Origin: Nitrososphaeria archaeon
GTDB taxonomy: Archaea > Thermoproteota > Nitrososphaeria > Conexivisphaerales > UBA164
Reading direction: 5' to 3'
Assembly (NCBI GenBank): GCA_029775955.1
Contig: JARVJW010000174.1
Span: 1 to 10,744 of the forward strand
DNA: 10,744 bases
Shown: positions 1-5,743 of the stretch, piece by piece
Layout of the letters: each line of letters starts with the position of its first letter
Numbering within the stretch: position 1 is the stretch's first letter
Notes under the pieces: generated by a model
What the model was told of the DNA's origin: nothing
The model's database searches: none
The model's input: the letters and a program-made list of their open reading frames with translations, nothing else
Translations under genes and position numbers: made by a program

Positions 1-677
1 CTTTTTGAGCCCTTTTTCCTCCTTGCAATTATCCTTTGCCAACGGGCGATCTTCTTCCTTCCATCTCGCATGAACTTCGGTTTCTGTATCTTTGTTCCGT
101 CTGAGAGCGCAATGAAAGAATTTAGCCCCAAGTCTATTCCTACTGGGTTTGAGTTCTCCACTTCTGGGCGTTTGATCTCATTGGTGGTGGTGACGAAAAT
201 CGCATAATAACTTCTTCCTTTATCGCAAGCGTCTTGACCGTGCCCTCTATCTTCCTATGCAATTTTATTGGCATCGTCCCTAACCTTGAGACCCTTAGCC
301 TTCCTTATTATTGAAAAGGAGCCGTTGTCCTGAGGATATGTTATTGACCTGTATCTGTCCCTTGATTTGAACCTTGGGAAGCCCGCCTTCCCCTCCTTTA
401 TCCTCCTGAAGAAGTTCTGATATGCCCTTAGAAGCCTGAATTTTATATCTAATCTTGTCTGCGAATACAGCTTCAGGTATTCCCTGTCCTCCTGGATTAT
501 TTCCTTTGCGAACCTGTTGAGTTGAGCCATCGAAATCTTTGTATTCCCGTTCTTATAGGATTCTATTGACTTTTCAAGGAGCCTGTTGTAGAACTGCTGG
601 GCAAGGATTAGAAGTTCATCTACCTTCTCCTGCTTTGCGGCATTAGGATAGATTCTGAACTTGTATGCCCGTTCCAT
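1..677 (-). pseudogene. tnpB: IS200/IS605-family TnpB (OrfB), frameshifted and cut by the window edge
   Basis: RNA-guided nuclease/transposon accessory protein of the TnpB family. The N-terminus reads MERAYKFRIYPNAAKQEKVD, the usual TnpB opening, followed by the helical region and FPRFKSRDRYRSITYP. The uninterrupted frame ends at a TAG at 257-255. The protein continues in a shifted frame from about 262 to 221 (KLHRKIEGTVKTLAIK) and returns to the first frame near 211-220, giving RSYYAIFVTTTNE and the RuvC-I motif VGIDLGLNSF with its catalytic Asp. It then stays open to position 1. The lesions are one extra base in the T run 263-266 and one base lost within 211-220. RuvC-II, RuvC-III and the zinc finger lie outside the window. 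A TATA-like box (RC cttataaa, about 701-708) sits 27 nt before the ATG at 677 and favours that start over an in-frame ATG at 698. TnpB identity is confident; whether the shifts are real or sequencing errors cannot be seen. Confidence 0.9.
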
Positions 678-698
678 ACAATTTATATTTTCATTCAT

Positions 699-710
699 GT
701 TTATAAGCCC
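699..710 (-). promoter_or_regulatory. TATA box for tnpB copy 1
   Basis: On the minus strand the sequence GGGCTTATAAAC lies just upstream of the first tnpB. Its centre is about 27 nt from the ATG at 677, the archaeal TATA-to-start distance for a leaderless transcript. It is too close to the ATG at 698 to serve that start. Confidence 0.45.
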
Positions 711-761
711 TGCTATGGTTCGCTTTTACCCATAAATGGTGCGGGATTTCCTGCTCACTTT

Positions 762-1024
762 GTTAAATTTTGTGTAAGCTGCTACCTGCAGCATGCTATG
801 AATATGGCAGATGGGCATTTGGAAAAACATGCCCACGACGAGGGATTCGCCGTTAAGCTCATATCAGGTGCATCCGGCCAGTTCGATGTAACCCTGGACG
901 ACGAATGGTTATATTCAAAGCAGGAGTCAGCAGGCTTCCAACTATTGAGGATATTGAATCAGGGTTGCCCGATACAGAAGTAACGAAACCTAAGCCTGAT
1001 AACGATGGCGCGTGCTACTGCTGA
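762..1024 (+). pseudogene. Rdx family (SelW/SelT-like) thioredoxin-fold protein, broken
   Basis: Remnant of a small redox protein of the Rdx/selenoprotein W-related family. From 762 the frame reads VKFCVSCYLQHA, containing the family's CxxC redox motif (Cys, not selenocysteine, in both positions). It continues with EKHAHDEGFAVKLISGASG and then FDVTLDDEWLYSKQESAGF, which matches the family pattern of a beta strand plus 'SKxExGxFP'. One base is missing near 936-938. Reading on in the +1 frame gives PTIEDIESGLPDTEV, the expected C-terminal helix, and ends in GACYC with TGA at 1022-1024. No start codon precedes the CxxC in frame; upstream codons simply run back toward the tnpB insertion. The ATG at 798 lies after the active site and gives a 61-residue frame ending at 983 that is unlikely to be functional. 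The N-terminal few residues were probably removed when the IS landed. Family call is by motif and pattern only. Confidence 0.75.
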
Positions 1025-1052
1025 TTCATCATAAAGTTGTCGTGTATTCTGC

Positions 1053-1067
1053 AATATAATAGTGGGG
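1053..1067. repeat. 15-bp direct repeat, distal copy
   Basis: AATATAATAGTGGGG occurs here and again, identically, at 1196-1210. The second copy covers the 3' end (last four acceptor bases and discriminator) and the immediate downstream flank of tRNA-Pro. The two copies start 143 bp apart. Confidence 0.85.
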
Positions 1068-1140
1068 GCGTGTTTATGTGGCCTGACATGGAGTCCTCAA
1101 ATACGATTTCCAGCACAATAAAAATTTATAAATCGCAGCT

Positions 1141-1173
1141 AAAAAAACGGAAACACTGGGATAGCAATCCAGT
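1141..1173 (-). terminator. hairpin plus T-tract downstream of tRNA-Pro
   Basis: On the minus strand ACTGG (1173-1169) and CCAGT (1158-1154) can form a short stem. A run of seven T (1147-1141) follows after a few bases. It lies 33 nt past the tRNA 3' end and could end the regulator-transporter-prs-tRNA transcript. A second T-rich stretch (RC of aaaaata, 1193-1199) directly follows the tRNA. Archaeal termination usually needs only the T-tract, so the hairpin may be incidental. Confidence 0.45.
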
Positions 1174-1195
1174 CATACCTTAAGGGGTCCTTAAA

Positions 1196-1210
1196 AATAT
1201 AATAGTGGGG
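1196..1210. repeat. 15-bp direct repeat, tRNA-proximal copy
   Basis: Second copy of AATATAATAGTGGGG. On the minus strand it reads CCCC-A-CTATTATATT, that is, the last acceptor-stem bases, the discriminator and the T-rich tail of the tRNA. This is the kind of position used by tRNA-targeting integrases, but no integrase gene is visible here. Confidence 0.85.
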
Positions 1211-1281
1211 CTGGCCGGATTTGAACCGGCGATCACCAGCGCCCAAGGCTGGCAGCCTGAACCATGCTAGCCGACAGCCCC
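1206..1281 (-). tRNA. tRNA-Pro (anticodon UGG)
   Basis: Full cloverleaf on the minus strand. Acceptor arm is GGGGCTG/CAGCCCC with discriminator A. The D stem is GGCT/GGCT with two G-U pairs and an 11-nt loop. The anticodon stem is CCAGC/GCTGG with loop CTTGGGC, giving anticodon TGG for proline. The variable loop is TGATC, and the T arm is GCCGG-TTCAAAT-CCGGC. There is no intron and CCA is not encoded. Base 1 (position 1281) is also the last base of the upstream prs stop codon TAG, so the tRNA abuts the coding sequence and is probably released from a shared transcript by RNase P, unless a promoter lies inside the end of prs. Confidence 0.96.
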
Positions 1282-2183
1282 TACTTTACAATGTTCAATA
1301 TTCCTTTAGTTAAAGCTTCCGCCGAACTGACGCGGGTAGTCTGATTGGGAATAGTGTCCGAGCTTATTATTTCCGTAATTCCTTCCCTGTAAAGTTTGTA
1401 TAACGCATCACTTACAAACAATCCATGTGCACAAGCTACACCCTTGAGCTTTCCTCCACCATCTGAAATGAGTTTTGAAGCTTCTATTATTGTGCCTCCA
1501 GTGCTAATTATATCATCAACCATGAACACATTCCTGCCCCTGATGTCCAGGTTTCCGCTTACCTTAACGTTTTCGTCCCCATACCTTTTCTTCTGCAGCG
1601 CTCCATATTCTTTAATCCCCACTGATTCTGCTGCAAGCTTTGCCCACTGTATTGCTTCACCATCAGGACCAACTATAACCGTTTCGCTGTCCAGCAACCC
1701 CTGTGATGCGGCATATTTTGTTAGGTCTGGCATAACTGAAACATCAATCCATTTGCCACTGAACACTGAACCGAAATCAAGTATCCTGTGACGATGAACA
1801 TCAACTGTTATCAAGCCGCTTATTCCAGATACATTTAAGAGCCCAGCTATTGCTGCCACACTTATCGATTCACCTGGTTTGAACCTTTCGTCCTGCCTGG
1901 CATAAGCAAAGTATGGTGCTACCAGAGACACGCTCTTGGCCCCTGCATCCCTGGCAGCCGATGCAAGTAATAACGACTCAATTATGTATTCATCTGGCCT
2001 GAAATGCATCGATTGGATTATGAATACGTTTTTGCCATTTACATCAGAATCTATTCGCACATACTTTTCGCTATCTGGAAACTTTCTGATTTCCACAACA
2101 GCAGGATTGACGCCAAGCCGTTTTGCTATAAGGAAGGCAAGCGGCGCATTTGAAGAACCGGGAACTATTACTATTTCGCTCAC
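1281..2183 (-). CDS. prs: ribose-phosphate pyrophosphokinase (PRPP synthetase)
   Basis: Makes 5-phosphoribosyl 1-pyrophosphate from ribose 5-phosphate and ATP, the precursor for purines, pyrimidines, histidine, tryptophan and NAD. The protein is 300 residues, normal for the short archaeal form. Seen in order: an N-terminal SxNxPLA segment at 11-16, the ATP-binding/active-site stretch APYFAYARQDERFKPGES (89-106), VDVH at 127-130, the KKR of the catalytic loop at 198-200, and the PRPP-binding loop MVDDIISTGGT (221-231). The start is GTG at 2183, since no ATG lies in frame near it. It begins 7 nt after the stop of the membrane-protein gene, so it is probably co-transcribed with it from the regulator promoter. 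Its TAG overlaps base 1 of tRNA-Pro. Function is confident from the motifs. Confidence 0.96.
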   Translation of the reverse strand: MSEIVIVPGSSNAPLAFLIAKRLGVNPAVVEIRKFPDSEKYVRIDSDVNGKNVFIIQSMHFRPDEYIIESLLLASAARDAGAKSVSLVAPYFAYARQDERFKPGESISVAAIAGLLNVSGISGLITVDVHRHRILDFGSVFSGKWIDVSVMPDLTKYAASQGLLDSETVIVGPDGEAIQWAKLAAESVGIKEYGALQKKRYGDENVKVSGNLDIRGRNVFMVDDIISTGGTIIEASKLISDGGGKLKGVACAHGLFVSDALYKLYREGITEIISSDTIPNQTTRVSSAEALTKGILNIVK

Positions 2184-2190
2184 AAGCTGG

Positions 2191-3117
2191 TTATGTACTA
2201 TCCATATTTATCTTTTTTTGATGACTTTCATTGACCACTTCTTTGTACGATTTTATTAAACCGCCAATGCCAATAATACCAACAACTATTAGCACAAGTA
2301 GCAGGCCCACATCAAAGGCATTTAAATTGGGCACACCCAACCCTGTGGAAATTGCAAATGTATCAAGAGAAGGAAATAGGATTACAAAGATTCCTATCAG
2401 AGCAAACGCTGCACCGCCATAATAGAGTGTCCTACCAGCGCTTCTCCGTGCCACAACTTTTATATCGTTCTCTCCGAGTTTTTTAGCCTTTAATATGTTT
2501 GCAAAAATCGCCCCAAAGAGAATCTGCATCATCATTGTTCCAATGCCGAACATTATGCCTGGGAGTGGTGCATAGATTAATGATGGTACCATCGGAGCCA
2601 GCACAAACGTTATGATGGTGGCATATGCTCCAAACCCAAACCCGGCTATTAGGCCATGCACTATTGTCATCTTCAACGGTATCTCTTTTTCATGAATTTC
2701 ATGAAGGGGAATTCTTGAAGCATTGCTGCTATGATGCTCCCTGCCTCCAAGCAGAACGTCAAAAGGCATATGAATGTACCTGCCTTTTAACACATAGGAG
2801 CCAGCAACAGCCATTACCAACCCTACAATTATATATACAGGTCCGTCAAGGTTATACTTTACGTAAAAGTAGGCAAGGCCAAGAAATCCTAGAGTAGTAA
2901 GCAGTGCGCGTTGCAAAGTAAACCCAAGTGAAAAAAGAAACCCTGCTTTCATTCCACCTTTCGTGCTGTATGAGCCTATAGCGTAGCTGAATGTTATAGG
3001 CCAAGTGTGTTCATCTGGAGTTGCACCGTGGAGGAGGCCAAGCAAAAGTGATATAAGCAGTATTTCTGACAGGGTTACACCCGAGGGGGGGCTGAAGAGG
3101 AAACTTAGTATTGACAT
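2191..3117 (-). CDS. membrane protein with H-x4-D-E-H motif, probable metal (Ni/Co-type) transporter
   Basis: A 308-residue integral membrane protein with about six to seven hydrophobic segments (roughly 16-32, 58-84, 92-110, 150-176, 184-208, 232-249, 268-288). The first segment ends LLHGATPDEHTWPIT; its H30-x4-D35-E36-H37 spacing resembles the HX4DH metal-selectivity signature of NiCoT/NicO-type nickel-cobalt carriers and related UreH-like proteins. A hydrophilic loop at 126-145 is rich in His and Glu (REHH, HEIHEKE), as in NicO/RcnA-type exporters. A further His lies at 154 in a glycine-rich helix. The ATG is 2 nt after the stop of a DtxR-family regulator and the gene is followed after 7 nt by prs, so it sits mid-operon. 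Metal transport is inferred from the motif and the regulator; direction (uptake or export) and metal are unknown. Confidence 0.72.
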   Translation of the reverse strand: MSILSFLFSPPSGVTLSEILLISLLLGLLHGATPDEHTWPITFSYAIGSYSTKGGMKAGFLFSLGFTLQRALLTTLGFLGLAYFYVKYNLDGPVYIIVGLVMAVAGSYVLKGRYIHMPFDVLLGGREHHSSNASRIPLHEIHEKEIPLKMTIVHGLIAGFGFGAYATIITFVLAPMVPSLIYAPLPGIMFGIGTMMMQILFGAIFANILKAKKLGENDIKVVARRSAGRTLYYGGAAFALIGIFVILFPSLDTFAISTGLGVPNLNAFDVGLLLVLIVVGIIGIGGLIKSYKEVVNESHQKKINMDST

Positions 3118-3119
3118 TT

Positions 3120-3515
3120 TTAAATCATTTTTATGAGCCTACCGTGCGGGCAAAACTCAGGAGCATTCAGTTTCATTAAAAGCTTCATTATGACCTCCCT
3201 GTCAACTAGATAGTCTATTTTGCTGCACTCTTCACATGCAAGGTCCAGGTCTATCCCAAAATTGAACAGCAGCGTTTCCAGTGTCCTATGAGCCATTACT
3301 ATTTCCCTATAAAACTTGTGCCCATCATCGGTGAGTATAACCATTCCACCCTTCGTCTCGGCCAGTCCGACTTTTTTAAGCCTTTGAATCATTTCGAAAG
3401 TAGAGGGCTCACTTACTCCCAGGGACTTGGCAAGTTCGCTTAACTTAAATGGAAATTTATCACCCCTTTGACCTATTCGCACAATGTAATCCCTTTCCTT
3501 TTTAGTTATATGCAT
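3120..3515 (-). CDS. DtxR/MntR-family metal-dependent transcriptional regulator
   Basis: A 131-residue DNA-binding repressor candidate. Residues 22-65 form a winged helix-turn-helix (KLSELAKSLGVSEPSTFEMI, then a wing ending TDDG). Residues 66-128 resemble the DtxR dimerisation/metal domain: MAHRTLETLLF with His76, an acidic-cysteine segment CEECSKIDY (94-102), and FCPHG at 122-126, which corresponds to the family's C-terminal 'CPHG'. The canonical Glu-His pair that follows the key Cys in DtxR appears here as Asp-Tyr (101-102), and two cysteines bracket two glutamates, so metal preference may differ. It lacks the SH3-like third domain, as MntR does. It is first in the operon with the membrane transporter and prs. 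A 31-bp inverted repeat covers its start codon and TATA region, which suggests it represses its own operon. Confidence 0.86.
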   Translation of the reverse strand: MHITKKERDYIVRIGQRGDKFPFKLSELAKSLGVSEPSTFEMIQRLKKVGLAETKGGMVILTDDGHKFYREIVMAHRTLETLLFNFGIDLDLACEECSKIDYLVDREVIMKLLMKLNAPEFCPHGRLIKMI

Positions 3516-3544
3516 ATATTTATAGGGTATACCTATAAATATAT
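3514..3544. promoter_or_regulatory. 31-bp inverted repeat, probable operator of the DtxR-family regulator
   Basis: Perfect 13-bp arms, ATATATTTATAGG (3514-3526) and CCTATAAATATAT (3532-3544), flank a 5-bp centre GTATA. The left arm covers two bases of the regulator ATG (3515-3513). The right arm supplies the minus-strand TATA-like element about 25 nt upstream. Binding here would block both TATA access and the start. It also lies about 50 nt from the divergent amidohydrolase start. AT-rich arms make part of the symmetry easy to get by chance, but the GG/CC cores and length argue for a protein-binding site. Confidence 0.65.
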
Positions 3545-3563
3545 AAACTTACCTTAAAAACGG

Positions 3564-3576
3564 TTAATAATATTAT
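3564..3576 (+). promoter_or_regulatory. TATA-like element for the amidohydrolase gene
   Basis: Plus-strand TTAATAATATTA lies about 24 nt upstream of the ATG at 3594, matching the spacing for a leaderless archaeal transcript. The region is generally AT-rich, so the exact box is uncertain. Confidence 0.4.
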
Positions 3577-3593
3577 GGTTATAATAAAAAACT

Positions 3594-4937
3594 ATGGAAA
3601 GCATCGTAATTAAAAATGGGCTGACCTATACAAACGGAATTCTCACGGAAGCGGATGTGCTCATAGAGGATGGAAAAATAAGCAAGATATCAAAGGGAAA
3701 TTTAGAAGGGGACTTGGCAATTGATGCAGGTGGAAAACTTGTATTGCCTGGCGCAATTGACGTTCATGCGCATACTCATGACCCTGATTTCCTTTACAGG
3801 GAAGATTTTGAAGATGCAAGCCGGTCTGCGCTGCTCGGGGGAATAACAGCATATGTCGAAATGCCACTCGTAAAGGACATTGATGACATACCTAGCTTTG
3901 AAGAGAGAAAGTCAGATGGGAAAAAATTATCATATGTGGATTTTGGAATTCACGGCGGTTTCATGAGGTCAAAAAACTACAACAGAATAAGGGAACTTAA
4001 TGAGCTTGGGCTGAAAACTTTTAAGGTCTTCACCTGCAGGCCATTTCAGGCTGACGATAGCATTATAATAAAGCTTCTGGCTGAATCCAAAAACACTGGT
4101 TCCCTGATGTTATTCCATGCAGAGGATGAAGGCATTTTAAGCTATTTTTCGGATTTGTTTCCAGAAAGGACAGACCAGTTGAGCGTCCATGAAGCCAGGC
4201 CAGCTGAAGCTGAGGAGCTGGCCATATCTAAAATTGGAACCTATTCTATCCTGACCGGCGGGCATGCACACATTGTTCATCTGAGCAGTGGCATTGGCCT
4301 AGAGGCAATCAACAGGTTTAAAGGGCTTGGCGCGGACATTACCAGTGAAACCTGCCCACAATACCTGGTTTTCAGCAGAAAGGATGCAGAGAGGCTTGGT
4401 CCCTATGTAAAAATGGCACCATCGTTGAAGAGTGAAAATGATGTTGAGGAACTCTGGAATGGCCTACAGTCCGGAAAAATAGAGATGATAGCTACTGACC
4501 ATGCGCCTGGAACTCGTGAAGAAAAGGAAATTGGTTTCAGCGATCCGTGGAAGGCCTGGGGAGGGATCCCAGGGCTTGCAACAATGTTTCCATTGATCTA
4601 CACAGAAGGATTTGAAAGGGGCAGGTTGAGGATTGACACGCTTGTGAGGGTTACTTCTGAAAATGCAGCAATGCGCTTTGGCATAAAAGGAAAGGGGTCA
4701 ATATCTGTTGGAAATTCTGGCGATATAATTGTGATAGATAGGAACTATGAGAGGGCTGTTGACGGTAAGGAACTTTACAAGGTAGGCTGGTCAGCATATG
4801 ATGGCATGAAACTAAAAGGATGGCCACAATACGTTTTATCAGACGGTGAACTTGCTGTTGATAATTGGAATTTTGTCAAAAAGGGCAGGGGAAAGTTCAT
4901 CGAATTGAATCCATCGAGATACATTCAGTTAAAATGA
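3594..4937 (+). CDS. cyclic amidohydrolase (dihydroorotase/allantoinase/hydantoinase superfamily)
   Basis: A 447-residue metal-dependent hydrolase of cyclic amides with the TIM-barrel amidohydrolase layout. An N-terminal beta domain (1-50) precedes the metal ligands H58-A-H60, Lys144 in FKVF (site of the usual carbamylated lysine), H175 (HAED), H229 (HIVHLSS) and Asp302 (ATDHAP). The closing GxxxxGxxADIVV-type sequence appears as GSISVGNSGDIIVID near 368-382. In true dihydroorotases the second metal His is followed by x-Arg, which binds the carboxylate of the substrate; here that position is His62 (HAHTHDPD), and the usual MPN is MPL (90-92), closer to allantoinase-type enzymes. It is often labelled dihydroorotase in archaea and could still serve pyrC, but substrate is open. 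It is divergent from the metal regulator, sharing its promoter region. The 3' end abuts a decayed tnpB. Confidence 0.88.
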   Translation: MESIVIKNGLTYTNGILTEADVLIEDGKISKISKGNLEGDLAIDAGGKLVLPGAIDVHAHTHDPDFLYREDFEDASRSALLGGITAYVEMPLVKDIDDIPSFEERKSDGKKLSYVDFGIHGGFMRSKNYNRIRELNELGLKTFKVFTCRPFQADDSIIIKLLAESKNTGSLMLFHAEDEGILSYFSDLFPERTDQLSVHEARPAEAEELAISKIGTYSILTGGHAHIVHLSSGIGLEAINRFKGLGADITSETCPQYLVFSRKDAERLGPYVKMAPSLKSENDVEELWNGLQSGKIEMIATDHAPGTREEKEIGFSDPWKAWGGIPGLATMFPLIYTEGFERGRLRIDTLVRVTSENAAMRFGIKGKGSISVGNSGDIIVIDRNYERAVDGKELYKVGWSAYDGMKLKGWPQYVLSDGELAVDNWNFVKKGRGKFIELNPSRYIQLK

Positions 4938-5743
4938 GCGGTGAACTACCCTGGCTTAAGCCTCTGGGCTTGCTTCATAGGAACAAACTTGCTCATCCGC
5001 CCTCACAGGAGAGGCTTCCTGCACGTGCTGTTCCACCTACAGCAGAATGTTTCTGGCAGCATTTACATCCATATCTGTATGCATCAGAATGTTCGCCCAG
5101 ATATGTCTTTAATATCGGGATCCCGCTCTGGAGCATTTCTGTGATGTTGCTGGGTTGACGACCAGCCCGAGCCTTTCTGCCATATAGGCAGTTGGTACAA
5201 GAGTCCATTGTTGTCGATACGAGCGAATGTTTTTTTGTCATGTCCTGAATCTTCAAAGGCAATCAATTTGTTATCGAGCTTGTGGGCGAAGTCCTCTATT
5301 AGTGTTCCTTAGCGCTATGGCATTCAAGACGCCCACGTCAACAGCGCTGTCCCCTGCTTGGCGTACCTTCAACGGCTATGAACCACCATGTCACGGATGA
5401 CAGTTGCTCCACTACTATTGGTCTATCTTTGAAAGGCAAATTCTATTGCCGTTGACCTTGAAACCACCAAGTTGTGGGTATGTGAATGAGTTGCACTTTC
5501 GTTTGAATTTTGAATATCTCGAAGACAAGCATAGAAGGCTCCATATGCCCTGGCGAAACCTAACATCCTGCAAAACACATCAAGAAATTTGTCGCTATGG
5601 CGAAATGCCGTGAGAGCTGTTCAAACACTGTGGACTTATTCTGTCATCAAGAAGGTTGTTGTATAGCAGTAGAGCCTGAACTTGTAAGTTATCAACTATT
5701 GATATAAAGAATGATATTTAAACCTTGGTCTCGCTTGCTCCTG
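4938..5743. other. intergenic stretch filled by the decayed insertion sequence
   Basis: The roughly 800 bp between the amidohydrolase stop and the DUF1614 stop contains nothing intact. It holds the tnpB remnant and a short palindrome GGCTTAAGCC at 4953-4962, near the end of the TnpB tail, which might be part of the element's right end. I could not define the element's exact ends. Confidence 0.6.
4956..5695 (-). pseudogene. tnpB: degraded IS605-family tnpB remnant
   Basis: No long frame survives, but fragments in the right order on the minus strand identify TnpB. They are TYKFRLY near 5690-5669, then after a deletion LLYNNLLDDRI (about 5672-5640), and ARAYGAFYACLRDI (about 5553-5515). Next come LGGFKVNGNRICLSKID (about 5470-5420), the RuvC-I-like VDVGVLNAIAL (about 5340-5300), IAFED with the RuvC-II Glu (about 5260-5240), and VVNPATSQKCSR of the zinc-finger region (about 5160-5125). 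The RuvC-III motif TDMDVNAARNILL (about 5080-5040) is followed by a C-terminal tail to a TAA at 4958-4956. At about 740 bp it is well short of a full-length tnpB (roughly 1.1-1.2 kb), so internal deletions accompany the many frameshifts. A TATA-like GGTTTAAATATC lies at 5724-5713. Short frames on either strand here are by-products of the decay. Confidence 0.85.

Noticed and set aside
771..782. Possible selenocysteine in the Rdx protein.
   Set aside because: Both positions of the motif are Cys codons (TGT, TGC); no in-frame TGA at the active site.
798..983. 61-residue plus-strand frame taken as a gene in its own right.
   Set aside because: It is the middle of the Rdx remnant: it lacks the CxxC and its last 14 or so residues are out of frame with the family.
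1015..1089. 24-codon minus-strand frame beginning MSGHINTPPLLYC downstream of the tRNA terminator region, with a TATA-like TTTATAAAT at about 1126-1134.
   Set aside because: Very short, overlaps the Rdx remnant, TATA spacing is about 36-40 nt, and it runs through the 15-bp repeat; no support beyond an open frame.
1396..1791. 131-residue plus-strand frame opposite prs.
   Set aside because: Lies entirely within the well-supported PRPP synthetase gene on the other strand; low-complexity composition and no family resemblance.
4865..5262. Several overlapping short frames on both strands after the amidohydrolase.
   Set aside because: They are pieces or antisense shadows of the decayed tnpB; the meaningful translation hops between frames.
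5404..5613. 69-residue plus-strand frame.
   Set aside because: Antisense to the TnpB fragments ARAYGAFYACLRDI and GFKVNGNRICLSKID, which are the real signal.
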